In this document: in pieces, positions 49,631 to 58,257 of the stretch
Layout of the letters: each line of letters starts with the position of its first letter
Position numbering within the stretch: the stretch's first letter is position 1
Assembly (NCBI RefSeq): GCF_026242055.1
Contig: NZ_JAPJDL010000015.1
Coordinates: forward strand, 62,001-126,000
Length of the DNA stretch: 64,000 bases
Reading direction: 5' to 3'
Source: Lentzea sp. NEAU-D7
Lineage (GTDB): Bacteria; Actinomycetota; Actinomycetes; Mycobacteriales; Pseudonocardiaceae
Made by a program: the position numbers and the translations under genes
The notes under the pieces: model-generated
Seen by the model: the letters and a program-made list of their open reading frames with translations, nothing else
Database searches by the model: none
What the model was told of the DNA's origin: nothing

Positions 49631-50962
49631 CTATCGCAGCGCGACCAGGGTTTCGCCACGCTGCTCGAGCACGACAGGACCGGCTGTGGCGAGTTGCACA
49701 GGGCCCGTGTGGCCCTCGCGGTTCAGCTTGATCGTGCCCACGACGGCACCCGTGGCCTGCTCGTACACCCGCAGGCCCTCCTTCACCGGGATGACCGCGC
49801 GGCCCGCGAGCGTCGTGCCGGCGCCCAGCGCGCCCTCGGCGGTCCACAGTGGAGTGAGCGTCTCCAGCGACAGCGCGACAGTGCGCGAACCGCTGAACCA
49901 GAAGGCGTTCGTCTTCGTCGTGAAGACGCGTGCCACGTGGTTCGGCGGATCGGCGAAGTCCGCCTCGGGGATGTCGAGCGGCGCTTCGCCGACCTGGTTG
50001 CCGGTCTCCGCGTCGAAGATCAGCAACCGGCTCGGGCTCGGCACGGCCACCGCGACGAGCTTCTCGGTGACGGCCACGACCTGCGCGTTCTTCGCGCCCG
50101 TGAGAGGGCTGCCGAACACCTTCGGCTCGTCGGACTTGTCCGGGTTCGGCTTGAGGATCGTCACCCGGTCCGACGCGTCGTCGGGGCAGCGCTCGATCAT
50201 CGCGAACCTGCCGGAGGTGACGGCGACCGAGCCGTACGTGCAGCCGACCCTCGGTTGCTTGTTCGGGTTCACGATCGCGCGCAGAGCGCCGTACTCGAGC
50301 GAGCGCACCAGGTCGTCACGCCGGTAGACCTCGACGAACTTCGAGCCGGTGGTGATCAGGTGCGAACCCTCGTTGAGCAGTGCCGTGCCCGGTTCCGCGT
50401 CGCCGTTGCGCTGCGCCCGCCGCTCGCCGGTCACCCCGTCGAGCGAGGTGAGCTCGGAGCAGTTCGTGCCCTTGGAGTACAGGGCCATCGCCCGGCCCCA
50501 GCCCGTGCTCACGACGCACAGCGGCAGGTCGCGCTCGTAGGACCACCGCACGTCACCCGTCAGCGGGTCGCGCCCCTCGACCTTGCCGCCGTCGCCGGTG
50601 ACGACCGTCGACGGCTTCTCCTCGCCCGTGTCTTTCGACGCGGTCTGCACGACCACGGGGGACAGCGAGGCGCCGCTGCGCGCCCGCCACACCTCGGCGA
50701 GCGACGGAGGCAGCGCGGCCACTTCGGGCAGCGGCTCCCACGACGACGGCCCGGTGACCGACGTCGTGGCGCGAGCATCGCTGAACGCCCAGGTCAGCAC
50801 GGACGCCGTGACCGACACCACCGTGATCACGGCGATCGCGATGAAGTCGGCGCGGGTGCGCCAGGACCGGGCGGGCGGACGTTCTGCGACGGGCGCGGCC
50901 TCGTGCGAGGGCTCGTCGAGGACGTCCTCGACATCGGTGACGTCGGAACCGGGGGACGACAT
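49631..50962 (-). CDS. Membrane-anchored PQQ/beta-propeller-like protein (Rv3212-like)
   Basis: 443 residues. A cytoplasmic acidic N-terminus (1-35) is followed by one membrane helix (about 39-61) and an extracytoplasmic beta-propeller of PQQ-like repeats (GGKVEGRDPLTGDVRWSYERD, SRLLIFDAETGNQVGE, QATGAVVGTIKLN). No catalytic motif. It lies next to rhlE, as Rv3211/Rv3212 do. Probably a scaffold or envelope protein. Confidence 0.8.
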   Translation of the reverse strand: MSSPGSDVTDVEDVLDEPSHEAAPVAERPPARSWRTRADFIAIAVITVVSVTASVLTWAFSDARATTSVTGPSSWEPLPEVAALPPSLAEVWRARSGASLSPVVVQTASKDTGEEKPSTVVTGDGGKVEGRDPLTGDVRWSYERDLPLCVVSTGWGRAMALYSKGTNCSELTSLDGVTGERRAQRNGDAEPGTALLNEGSHLITTGSKFVEVYRRDDLVRSLEYGALRAIVNPNKQPRVGCTYGSVAVTSGRFAMIERCPDDASDRVTILKPNPDKSDEPKVFGSPLTGAKNAQVVAVTEKLVAVAVPSPSRLLIFDAETGNQVGEAPLDIPEADFADPPNHVARVFTTKTNAFWFSGSRTVALSLETLTPLWTAEGALGAGTTLAGRAVIPVKEGLRVYEQATGAVVGTIKLNREGHTGPVQLATAGPVVLEQRGETLVALR

Positions 50963-50966
50963 GTGA

Positions 50967-52610
50967 TCAGTCTGCCGAAGGAGCGGCCTGTTCGGCAGAG
51001 CTTCGGCGACGCCGACGCCTGCGCGGCTTGTCGGAGGCCGACTTCTCGGTGGCCTCGGGGGCCGACTGGGTCTGCTCACCCTCCTGCGTCACGCCGGCGC
51101 GGCTGCGCGTGCGCGAACGGGACCGCTTCGGCCTGGTCTCCTCGCCCGGCTCGGGCGCCTGCTCGGCGCCGGCGGGGGAGGAACCCGTGCGACGGCCGGT
51201 GCCGCTGCTGCTGCGGCGCTTGCGCTTGCCCGTGTCGAGCTTCTCCTCCTCTTCGGCGTCGAGGCCCGCGCGGGTGCGGTGGCTCAGCGGCAACCGGCCC
51301 GTGGAACCGGACGGGATGCCCAGGTCGGCGTAGAGGTGCTCCGACGTGGAGTACGTCTCGACCGGCAACGGCTGGCCGAGGCCCAGCATGTCGTTGACCG
51401 ACGCCCAGCGGTGCGTCTCGTCCCAGTCGACGAACGTGACGGCGACACCCGTGCGTCCGGCGCGGCCCGTGCGGCCGATGCGGTGCACGTACGTCTTCTC
51501 GTCCTCGGGGCACTGGTAGTTGATGACGTGCGTCACGTCGTCGATGTCGATGCCGCGCGCGGCGACATCGGTGGCGACCAGCACGTCGACCTTGCCGGCG
51601 CGGAACGCCCGCAGCGCCTTCTCGCGCGCGCCCTGACCCAGGTCGCCGTGGACGGCGGCCGCGGCGAACCCGCGCTCGGTCAGGTCGTCGGCGACCTTCT
51701 GCGCGGTCCGCTTGGTCCGCGCGAACACCATCGTGAGACCCCGGTCGCGGGCCTGCAGCGCGCGGGCCAGCATCTCCGGCTTGTCCATCGAGTGCGCCCG
51801 GTAGACGAACTGCGAGGTGTTCTCGTGCGTCTGACCTGCGTCGTTCTCCTCGGCACGGATGTGCGTCGGCTGGTTCAGGAACGTGCGCGCCAGCGTGATG
51901 ATCGGGCCCGGCATGGTCGCCGAGAACAGCATGGTCTGCCGCTCGTCGGGAACCATGTTCAGGATGCGCTCGATGTCGGGCAGGAAGCCCAGGTCGAGCA
52001 TCTCGTCGGCCTCGTCGAGCACCAGCATGCGGACCTTGCCGAGCACCAGGTGGCGCTGTTCGGCCAGGTCGAGCAGGCGGCCGGGCGTGCCGATGATGAC
52101 GTCGGCGCCCTTGCGGAGCTGCGCGATCTGCCGCTCGTAGGGGATGCCGCCGTAGATCGCGGCGACCTTCACGCCGAGGTGGCGCGACGCGTCGGTGAGG
52201 TCGTGCGAGACCTGGAGGCACAGCTCACGGGTGGGCACGACCACGAGGGCCTGCGGGGTGCCGTCGCCCGGCAGGTCGACGCGGTGCAGCAGCGGCACGC
52301 CGAACCCGAGGGTCTTGCCCATGCCGGTGCGCGCCTGGCCGATGAGGTCGTCACCGGCGAGAGCGATGGGGAGCGTCAGCTCCTGGATGGCGAACGTGCG
52401 CTCGATGCCGGCTTCGCCGAGCGCCTTGACGATCTCGTGACGGACGCCGAGCTCGGCGAACGTGGGGGATTCCGACTGCACCGGGGCGTCTGCCAGCAAC
52501 GGGTGCGACGTGTCTTCTTCGGGAACTCCGGCCTCGCTGTGTTCCAGGAGAACCGGGTCCAGATGTGCTTCTACTTCAGCGGTCAGGGTGATCAGCCTCT
52601 CTCGTACCAA
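50967..52610 (-). CDS. rhlE: DEAD-box RNA helicase RhlE
   Basis: About 547 residues from TTG 52610. Motifs: Q motif (FAELGVRHEIVKALGEAGIERTFAIQELTLPIAL), Walker A ARTGMGKT, PTRELCLQ, DEAD in VLDEADEML, SAT in LFSATMPG, and ATDVAARGIDIDDVTHVINY, HRIGRTGRAGR. The C-terminal ~120 residues are a basic, low-complexity RNA-binding tail (KRKRRSSSGTGRRTG, PRRRRRRRSS). The start is uncertain: GTG 52481 (VQSESPTFAELG) is the other good choice, and the frame is open to 53069. Ends 5 nt before the PQQ-like gene. Confidence 0.9.
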   Translation of the reverse strand: MVRERLITLTAEVEAHLDPVLLEHSEAGVPEEDTSHPLLADAPVQSESPTFAELGVRHEIVKALGEAGIERTFAIQELTLPIALAGDDLIGQARTGMGKTLGFGVPLLHRVDLPGDGTPQALVVVPTRELCLQVSHDLTDASRHLGVKVAAIYGGIPYERQIAQLRKGADVIIGTPGRLLDLAEQRHLVLGKVRMLVLDEADEMLDLGFLPDIERILNMVPDERQTMLFSATMPGPIITLARTFLNQPTHIRAEENDAGQTHENTSQFVYRAHSMDKPEMLARALQARDRGLTMVFARTKRTAQKVADDLTERGFAAAAVHGDLGQGAREKALRAFRAGKVDVLVATDVAARGIDIDDVTHVINYQCPEDEKTYVHRIGRTGRAGRTGVAVTFVDWDETHRWASVNDMLGLGQPLPVETYSTSEHLYADLGIPSGSTGRLPLSHRTRAGLDAEEEEKLDTGKRKRRSSSGTGRRTGSSPAGAEQAPEPGEETRPKRSRSRTRSRAGVTQEGEQTQSAPEATEKSASDKPRRRRRRRSSAEQAAPSAD

Positions 52611-52795
52611 GCGCGTACGAGCCCTGGCCGGGCCTCTCGACCGCGCTCGATGAGCAGCTGCGGGAAAGGTGTACGCGCACCATTCTGGCGCCAGCCCAAG
52701 AAGAAATTGGGCAACTGCGTGGTCGTCACACTCGTCACGCCGGGCGTCCGCCCCCATTCTACCTGGCAAGACACTTTTGACCACCTGGCGCGCAC

Positions 52796-52801
52796 TAGAG
52801 T
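52796..52801 (+). promoter_or_regulatory. Probable leaderless -10 box for the ferritin-like gene
   Basis: TAGAGT, 8 nt before ATG 52810. Confidence 0.5.
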
Positions 52802-52809
52802 TCGGTCTC

Positions 52810-53451
52810 ATGGGTGTTGCAGAGGGTGTTGTCGATCTTCTGGGAGCGCTTGCATATGGCGAGCTCTCGGCTTTCGACCGGATGACGGAGGACTCGCGCA
52901 CGGCGCCGACCTTGGCGGGACGTGCCGCTCTCGCGCAGATGGCCGCGGCCGAGATCGGCCACTTCACGCTGCTGCAGAAGCACCTCGCCGCGGAGGGCAT
53001 CACCGTCGAGGACGCGATGACGCCGTTCGTGAAGGGTTTCGACGCGTTCCACGAGTCGACGAGCCCCAAGTCGTGGCTCGAGTCGCTCGTGAAGGCGTAC
53101 GTCGGCGACGGCCTCGCGGCCGACTTCTACCGCGAGATCGCGGAGTGGCTCGACGCGCCGACCAAGGAGCTGGTGCTCCACGTGCTCGCCGACACGGGTC
53201 ACTCGGCGTTCGCTGAACGCGAAGTCCTGGCCGCCGTCGAGTCCGATCCGCGGGTGCGCGACCGGCTCGCGCTGTGGGGCCGGCGGCTGCTCGGAGAAGC
53301 GTTGACGCAGGCCCAGTACGTGGTGGCGGAGCGGGACGGCCTCTCCGAGCTCATCATCCGGGGCTCCGGCGACCTCGCCGGGATCGGTCAGCTGTTCCGC
53401 CGCCTTCAGCAGTCGCACGCGCGGCGCATGACGCAGCTGGGTCTGGGCTAG
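52810..53451 (+). CDS. Ferritin-like fold protein (Rv3210c-like)
   Basis: 213 residues, mostly helical. Candidate metal ligands: Glu in GALAYGELSAFDRM, AAAEIGHFTLLQKHL, and HVLADTGHSAFAEREV, in the ExxH/four-helix order of ferritin-like and tRNA-hydroxylase-like proteins. Function unknown. The actinobacterial equivalent of Rv3210c beside rhlE. ATG start next to a -10 box. Confidence 0.8.
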   Translation: MGVAEGVVDLLGALAYGELSAFDRMTEDSRTAPTLAGRAALAQMAAAEIGHFTLLQKHLAAEGITVEDAMTPFVKGFDAFHESTSPKSWLESLVKAYVGDGLAADFYREIAEWLDAPTKELVLHVLADTGHSAFAEREVLAAVESDPRVRDRLALWGRRLLGEALTQAQYVVAERDGLSELIIRGSGDLAGIGQLFRRLQQSHARRMTQLGLG

Positions 53452-53452
53452 G

Positions 53453-53458
53453 TAGGCT
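53453..53458 (+). promoter_or_regulatory. Possible -10 box for the DUF3107 gene
   Basis: TAGGCT, about 36 nt before GTG 53495; this gene has a ribosome-binding site instead of a leaderless start. Confidence 0.4.
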
Positions 53459-53494
53459 CGGGATCAGATTTTTCTCTTGAGCACGGAGGTCAGC

Positions 53495-53719
53495 GTGGAG
53501 GTCAGGATCGGCGTCGCGGACAGCGGGCGCGAACTCGTCGTGACCAGTGAGCTCAACCCGTCCGAGGTCGAGACTCTGGTTGCGGACGCGGTGTCCGGCA
53601 AGTCCAGCGTGCTGTCGCTGGTGGACGTCAAGGGTGCGCGGTTCGTCGTGCCCGCTGGCCGCGTCGCGTACGTGGAGATCGGCCCGCAGGACTCGCGCAA
53701 GGTCGGGTTCGGCGCCTGA
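53495..53719 (+). CDS. DUF3107 protein (TB9.4-like)
   Basis: 74 residues: VEVRIGVADSGRELVVTSELNPSEVETLVADAV ... FVVPAGRVAYVEIGPQDSRKVGFG, matching M. tuberculosis Rv3208A along its whole length. Probably a small alpha-beta ATP-synthase-like/regulatory fold; function unknown. GTG 53495 has GGAGG 5 nt upstream. Confidence 0.88.
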   Translation: MEVRIGVADSGRELVVTSELNPSEVETLVADAVSGKSSVLSLVDVKGARFVVPAGRVAYVEIGPQDSRKVGFGA

Positions 53720-53731
53720 GTCGTCAGCACT

Positions 53732-53768
53732 GAGAAGGGCCCCGGTCGCGATGACCGGGGCCCTTCTC
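53732..53768. terminator. Bidirectional terminator downstream of DUF3107
   Basis: 16-bp perfect stem (53732-53747 with 53753-53768), 5-nt loop, then GTTGTG. It lies between convergent genes. Confidence 0.88.
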
Positions 53769-53777
53769 GTTGTGTGC

Positions 53778-54086
53778 CTAGGCCGGTTCCTCGATCTTGT
53801 AGGGCGGAGTGGAGATGCCGCCGACCCGGTAGCGGCCCCACGGGTCGGGGTCGGTGAGCGTCCCCTCCGCCTCGCCGGTGGGCGTGCGCAGCACCGCGGT
53901 CCGCGCGCCTGCCTCGACCCGGCTGGTGACGTCGTCGTGCTTCTTGATCCGGCCGTACCAGTGGTAGCGGCCGTCGATCGGCTGGAAGTACCCCCGCAGA
54001 TCGACCTCGACCGCCACCTCGTCGGTTCCGAAGACGAGGGTGGCGGCGCCGCTGTAGCCCTCTTCGTCGTGCTCGTGCTCGCTCAT
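53778..54086 (-). CDS. DUF4873 protein
   Basis: 102 residues: EGYSGAATLVFGTDEVAVEVDLRGYFQPIDGRYHWYGRI ... TDPDPWGRYRVGGISTPPY, the DUF4873 all-beta pattern. This domain also occurs fused to flavin monooxygenases. Its ATG overlaps the TetR stop by 1 bp (TGATG), so it belongs to the TetR transcription unit, opposite the AurF-like oxygenase. Confidence 0.82.
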   Translation of the reverse strand: MSEHEHDEEGYSGAATLVFGTDEVAVEVDLRGYFQPIDGRYHWYGRIKKHDDVTSRVEAGARTAVLRTPTGEAEGTLTDPDPWGRYRVGGISTPPYKIEEPA

Positions 54087-54769
54087 CAGTCCACCAATCG
54101 CAGGGGGGAGAGTGGCTTTGCGGGGTCTGCCTGGACGCCCGCCGACCGCAGCAGCCCGTCGATGGCGTGCCAGATCAGCGTGGCCAGGTACTCGCTGAGG
54201 TTCGCGCGGGACATCGTTTGGCGGTCGAGCCACCAGTCACCGGCGTTCTGCACCATGCCGACGAGCGCGTGCGCCCACGGCTCGGCGCCGCCGGAGTCCA
54301 TCTCGAAGGAACGCAGGTAGTCGCCCAGGATCCGGGCCAGCGTCGACGCGATGAGGTTCTTGTCCTCGGCGACGACGTCCTTCTCGACCGGGCGGTCCAC
54401 GAAGGACCCCTTCACCACGAACCGGTAGAGGTTCGGGTTCTCCTCGATCACCGACAGGTAGGCGTCGACGATCCCCAGGATGCGGCCGCGGATCGGGCCG
54501 TCGGCGATCAGCGCCGGTCCCATCCGGTCCATCAGCATTTCGGTGGCCTTCTGGCCCACTGCCAGGTACAGGTCGGACTTGTCGGTGAAGTGCCGGTAGA
54601 GCACGGGCTTGCTGACGCCGGCCTCCGCGGCCACGTCGTCCATGCCCACGTCCGGGCCCTTCTTGGCCACGGCGGCGATCGTGGCCTCCACGAACTCCGC
54701 CCTGCGCTGCTCGCGATGACCCTTCCACCGCTCACGTCGCGCGTCCGGCCCCTTGACAGTGCGTGCCAT
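54086..54769 (-). CDS. TetR-family repressor divergent from an AurF-like oxygenase
   Basis: 227 residues. N-terminal DNA-binding domain: FVEATIAAVAKKGPDVGMDDVAAEAGVSKPVLYRHFTDKSDLYLAVG. The C-terminal ligand domain (about 75-215) is hydrophobic in keeping with a lipid-like ligand, which is inference. The ATG is 7 nt after a TAGCGT box, and a palindrome lies directly upstream, so autorepression and control of the divergent oxygenase are likely. Confidence 0.85.
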   Translation of the reverse strand: MARTVKGPDARRERWKGHREQRRAEFVEATIAAVAKKGPDVGMDDVAAEAGVSKPVLYRHFTDKSDLYLAVGQKATEMLMDRMGPALIADGPIRGRILGIVDAYLSVIEENPNLYRFVVKGSFVDRPVEKDVVAEDKNLIASTLARILGDYLRSFEMDSGGAEPWAHALVGMVQNAGDWWLDRQTMSRANLSEYLATLIWHAIDGLLRSAGVQADPAKPLSPLRLVD

Positions 54770-54776
54770 GTGACGC

Positions 54777-54799
54777 ACGCTACCAGAAGTAACCGTTAC
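54777..54799. promoter_or_regulatory. TetR promoter and GTAAC operator
   Basis: Minus-strand -10 TAGCGT (54777-54782), 7 nt before ATG 54769. GTAACCGTTAC (54789-54799) is a near-perfect palindrome, and AAGTAAC recurs at 54803-54809. The operator overlaps the expected -35 of tetR and lies about 30 nt before the oxygenase start. Confidence 0.6.
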
Positions 54800-54830
54800 C
54801 TCAAGTAACACCTACCGGGGAGGGCAACCG

Positions 54831-55718
54831 ATGAGGGTCGCCGATCGGGAGAAGACAGCGGAGCGGCTGCTCAAGTCGTCCGCCGAGAAGTTCTACGACC
54901 CCGAGGTGGACATCGACTGGTCCGCACCTCTGGTCGACGGTCTCTTCTACATCCCTGAACAGCGCATTTCGCTCTACGGCACGCCTCTCTACGACTCGCT
55001 CTCGCAGGAGCAGCGCATCGAGCTGTCGAAGCACGAGCTGGCGTCGATCGCGTCCGTCGGCCTGTGGTTCGAGCTGCTGCTCATGCAGATGCTCGTGAAG
55101 GTCGTCTACAACGCCGACCCGACCACGCGGCACGCCCAGTACGCGCTGACCGAGGTGGCCGACGAGTGCCGGCACTCGACGATGTTCGCGCGCCTGGTCG
55201 AGCGGATCGGCTGCCCGGCCTACGGGCCCACGCGCACCACGCACCGCCTGGGCAAGCTGCTGCCGATCATCGGCTACGGCCCCGCGATGTACGGGTCGAT
55301 CCTGGTCGCGGAGGAGATCCTCGACCGGCTGCAGCGCGAGGCGATGACCGACGACACCATCCAGCCGCTGGTGCGGATGGTGAACCGGATCCACGTGCTG
55401 GAAGAGGCCCGGCACGTGCGGTTCGCGCGCGAGGAGCTGCTGCGCGGCATGTCGGAGCTGAAGGGCTACGAGATGCCGTACCAGAAGTGGCTGGTCGGGT
55501 ACGTCTCGATGATGATCACGCGCGCGATCATCAACCCCGCCGCGTACGCCGCCGTCGGGCTGGACGTGCGCGAGGCCCACCGCCAGGCGCTGGGCAACGA
55601 GCGGTTCCAGGAGACCATTCGCTGGTCCGGTGAGCGGATCATGACGTTCCTGGACGAGGCAGGGCTCGTGGGAAGGCCGGGGATGCGCTCATGGCGTCGC
55701 TCGTTCTTGATCGGCTGA
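54831..55718 (+). CDS. AurF-like diiron oxygenase
   Basis: 295 residues. Helical diiron fold: ligands probably in SKHELASIASVGLWFELLLMQ, TEVADECRHSTMF (ExxxH) and RIHVLEEARHVRFAREE (ExxRH). This is the p-aminobenzoate N-oxygenase (AurF)/YqcI-like family that oxidises amines or hydroxylates acyl substrates. Substrate unknown; no biosynthetic cluster surrounds it. Its last 28 bp overlap the hydrolase, so the two are coupled. Confidence 0.82.
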   Translation: MRVADREKTAERLLKSSAEKFYDPEVDIDWSAPLVDGLFYIPEQRISLYGTPLYDSLSQEQRIELSKHELASIASVGLWFELLLMQMLVKVVYNADPTTRHAQYALTEVADECRHSTMFARLVERIGCPAYGPTRTTHRLGKLLPIIGYGPAMYGSILVAEEILDRLQREAMTDDTIQPLVRMVNRIHVLEEARHVRFAREELLRGMSELKGYEMPYQKWLVGYVSMMITRAIINPAAYAAVGLDVREAHRQALGNERFQETIRWSGERIMTFLDEAGLVGRPGMRSWRRSFLIG

Positions 55719-56470
55719 ACGTCGTCACGTCGGGGTCTTCGTCCTCCGACGTGACGGCGGTCCTGCTGCACGGGTGGACCATGGACCTGACCACCTGGGA
55801 CCGCGTCGCCGCCGCCCTGCCCGGCCGGGTGGTCCGGTACGACGTGCGCGGGCACGGCGGGTCCTCGGGTGCCGGGACGATCTCGGAGCTGGCCGACGAC
55901 CTGGCGGCTGTGCTGGAGGAGTGCGTTCCGTCCGGGCGGATCGTGCTCGCCGGCCACTCGCTGGGCGGCATGACGATCATGGCGCTGGCCGAGCAGCGGC
56001 CCGAGCTGTTCGAGCGGGTGTCCGGGGTGGCGTTGATCGCCACGTCGTGCGGGAACCTGCCGCGGCAGCTCTGGGTGGAGCGGCTCGCCGGGCGGTGGCT
56101 GGGCGGACGGCCCAAGGTCGGGTTCGGCCGCGTGCTCGCGCCGGGGCTGCGGATGACGTTCGGGCGGCGGCCCCGGTGGGCCGACGTGCGCGCGGCCGCG
56201 GCGATGGCGGGCAACACGACAGGTGAGGCGTTCGTCGGGATCCGCGAGGAACTGACGCTGCACCAGCGGCGAGAGGCCCTGGCCGTGCTGGCGGACATCC
56301 CCGCGGTCGTGATGGCCGGGTCGTGGGACGTGCTCACGCCGATGCGGCACTCACGGGTGCTCGCCGAGGCGTTGCCCAGCGCGCAGTTCGTGATCTACCC
56401 GAAGACCGGGCACATGCTGCCGCTGGAACGGTCCGAGGACGTGGCGAGACGAATAGCCGCGCTGATGTGA
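55691..56470 (+). CDS. Alpha/beta hydrolase coupled to the AurF-like oxygenase
   Basis: 259 residues. VLLHGWTMDLTTWDRVA oxyanion region, nucleophile GHSLGGMT, acid in VVMAGSWDVLTP and catalytic His in YPKTGHMLPLER. ATG lies 28 bp inside the oxygenase gene. Probably a thioesterase, lactonase or esterase acting on the oxygenase product; inference from coupling. Confidence 0.85.
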   Translation: MASLVLDRLNVVTSGSSSSDVTAVLLHGWTMDLTTWDRVAAALPGRVVRYDVRGHGGSSGAGTISELADDLAAVLEECVPSGRIVLAGHSLGGMTIMALAEQRPELFERVSGVALIATSCGNLPRQLWVERLAGRWLGGRPKVGFGRVLAPGLRMTFGRRPRWADVRAAAAMAGNTTGEAFVGIREELTLHQRREALAVLADIPAVVMAGSWDVLTPMRHSRVLAEALPSAQFVIYPKTGHMLPLERSEDVARRIAALM

Positions 56471-56471
56471 G

Positions 56472-56500
56472 AAAAGGGCCCGCACTCGCGGGCCCTTTTT
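56472..56500. terminator. Terminator after the oxygenase-hydrolase operon
   Basis: 12-bp stem (56472-56483 with 56488-56499), 4-nt loop, ending in a T run; lies 8 bp before the convergent fasR-like stop. Confidence 0.9.
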
Positions 56501-56507
56501 CGTCTGC

Positions 56508-57137
56508 TCAGTGCTGGAGCGGGAAACCGCCACCGATGCCGCGCCAGGCCAGGTTGGAGATCAGGGCCACGGCGTCCTCCTTGGGCACGCGGCGGTTGTC
56601 CGCGAGCCACGACCGCGCCGTGACCTGGGACAGGCCGACCAGACCCACGGCCAGCAGACGCGCCCGCTCCTCGTCGAGGCCCGCGTCCGCGGTGATCGTG
56701 TCGGTGATCGCGTCCACGGAGTCGGTGGTCGCGCGTTCCACGGCCGACTGCACGGCCGGTTCGGAGCGCAGGTCCGACTCGAACACCATGCGGAACGCCT
56801 GGCCCTCGCCGTCCACGAAGTCGTAGAACGCGGCCACGGCGGCGCGGACGCGGAGCTTGTTGTCCGTGGTGGAACCGATCGCGGTGCGCACGCGGCCGAC
56901 CAGCTCGTCCACATGGGACTCCAGGAGCGCCATGTAGAGCTCCAGCTTGCCCGGGAAGTGCTGGTACAGCACCGGCTTGGACACGCCCGCGCGCTCGGCG
57001 ATCTCGTCCATCGCCGCGGCGTGGTAACCGTTGGCGACGAACACGTCCTGCGCCGCTGCCAGCAGTTGCGCGCGGCGGGCGGTGCGCGGCAGTCGAACGC
57101 CCCTGCCTGCGGGTGCGCTCTGCGCCGTCTCCGTCAT
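56508..57137 (-). CDS. fasR: TetR-family regulator, FasR-like
   Basis: 209 residues. RTARRAQLLAAAQDVFVANGYHAAAMDEIAERAGVSKPVLYQHFPGKLELYMALLESHVDELV is very close to M. tuberculosis FasR (Rv3208), as recalled. That protein activates the fatty acid synthase I gene and senses long-chain acyl-CoA. The target here cannot be seen. Neighbouring DUF3107, DUF3152 and moeZ match the same block. ATG start with GGAGG 5 nt upstream. Confidence 0.82.
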   Translation of the reverse strand: MTETAQSAPAGRGVRLPRTARRAQLLAAAQDVFVANGYHAAAMDEIAERAGVSKPVLYQHFPGKLELYMALLESHVDELVGRVRTAIGSTTDNKLRVRAAVAAFYDFVDGEGQAFRMVFESDLRSEPAVQSAVERATTDSVDAITDTITADAGLDEERARLLAVGLVGLSQVTARSWLADNRRVPKEDAVALISNLAWRGIGGGFPLQH

Positions 57138-57263
57138 GGTGCCTCCAGCACGAGTGATCCGGCCGTCGGACAGGGGTTGCCAGACCGAGGCTGAGCGCAA
57201 CCTTACTCGCTGGTAGCGGACTTCCGGGAACCATCTTGCCGTTCTTTCCCGCATCCTGGTCCG

Positions 57264-58217
57264 GTGAGCGCCTTGATTCCCGCCCCGTTGTCCACGGTCG
57301 CGCTGCCACCGCTGGACAAGTCGCAGACGCCGTGGCCCGGTCAGTTCCAGCAGGTCGACGACCACGAGGTGCACGTCAGGATCACACCGGGGGACGGCCC
57401 CCCGGCCGTCTACGTGCACGGGCTCGGAGGGTCCGCGACGAACTGGACGGACCTGGCGGCCCAGCTGCGGGAACACGTCCGCGGGTACTCGATCGACCTG
57501 CCCGGATTCGGGCGGTCGGAACCGATTCCCGGCTACGACTTCAGTCTCGCCACGCACGCGCGCACGGTGATCAAGTATTTGGAAACGCTCTCACAGCCCG
57601 TGCACCTGTTCGGCAACTCCATGGGCGGCGCGATCTCGGTCATGGTGGCCGCCAGCAGGCCGGATCTGGTGAGGACGCTCACGCTCGTCTCGCCGGCCGT
57701 GCCCGACCTCCGTCCCCGCCTCGACCGCATGTCCGACCCGCGGATGGCGCTCGCCGTCCTGCCGGTCGTCGGGGCCAGGGTGCGTCGTGAGCTCGCGAAG
57801 CTGTCCGCGCACCAGCGCACCCGGCAGATGCTGGAGCTGTGCTTCGCCGACCCGAGCGTGGTGCCGGACCACCGCATCGAGGAGTCGATCAAGGAGAACG
57901 AGGAGCGCGCCCGGCAGCGGTGGGCGGGGCAGGCGCTCAACCGCAGCACGTTCGGCCTGATGCAGAGCTGGCTCACGCCCGGCCCGAGGTCGCTGTGGCG
58001 GCTGCTGCCGCTGGTCAAGGCGCCGACGCTGGTGCTCTGGGGCGAGAACGACCGGCTCGTCAGCGTGCGCAAGGGGCCGCGGACGGCACGTCTGCTGCCC
58101 AAGGGGCGACTGCTGGTGCTCCCCAGGACGGGCCACGTCGCCCAGATGGAACGGCCCGCCACCGTGGCGAGGGCGGTGCTGGGCATGTGGGAGGCGGTCG
58201 ACCGGCACTCATGGTGA
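57264..58217 (+). CDS. Alpha/beta hydrolase
   Basis: 317 residues. VYVHGLGGSATNWTDLA, nucleophile FGNSMGGAI, acid region LVLWGENDRLVS, catalytic His in PRTGHVAQMERP. GTG start at 57264, in the divergent region with the fasR-like gene. Position beside DUF3152 is conserved in relatives, as I recall. Substrate unknown. Confidence 0.85.
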   Translation: MSALIPAPLSTVALPPLDKSQTPWPGQFQQVDDHEVHVRITPGDGPPAVYVHGLGGSATNWTDLAAQLREHVRGYSIDLPGFGRSEPIPGYDFSLATHARTVIKYLETLSQPVHLFGNSMGGAISVMVAASRPDLVRTLTLVSPAVPDLRPRLDRMSDPRMALAVLPVVGARVRRELAKLSAHQRTRQMLELCFADPSVVPDHRIEESIKENEERARQRWAGQALNRSTFGLMQSWLTPGPRSLWRLLPLVKAPTLVLWGENDRLVSVRKGPRTARLLPKGRLLVLPRTGHVAQMERPATVARAVLGMWEAVDRHSW

Positions 58218-58257
58218 TGAACGACGGCCATACGGGGGATGTGGGACCCTGGAGCAC

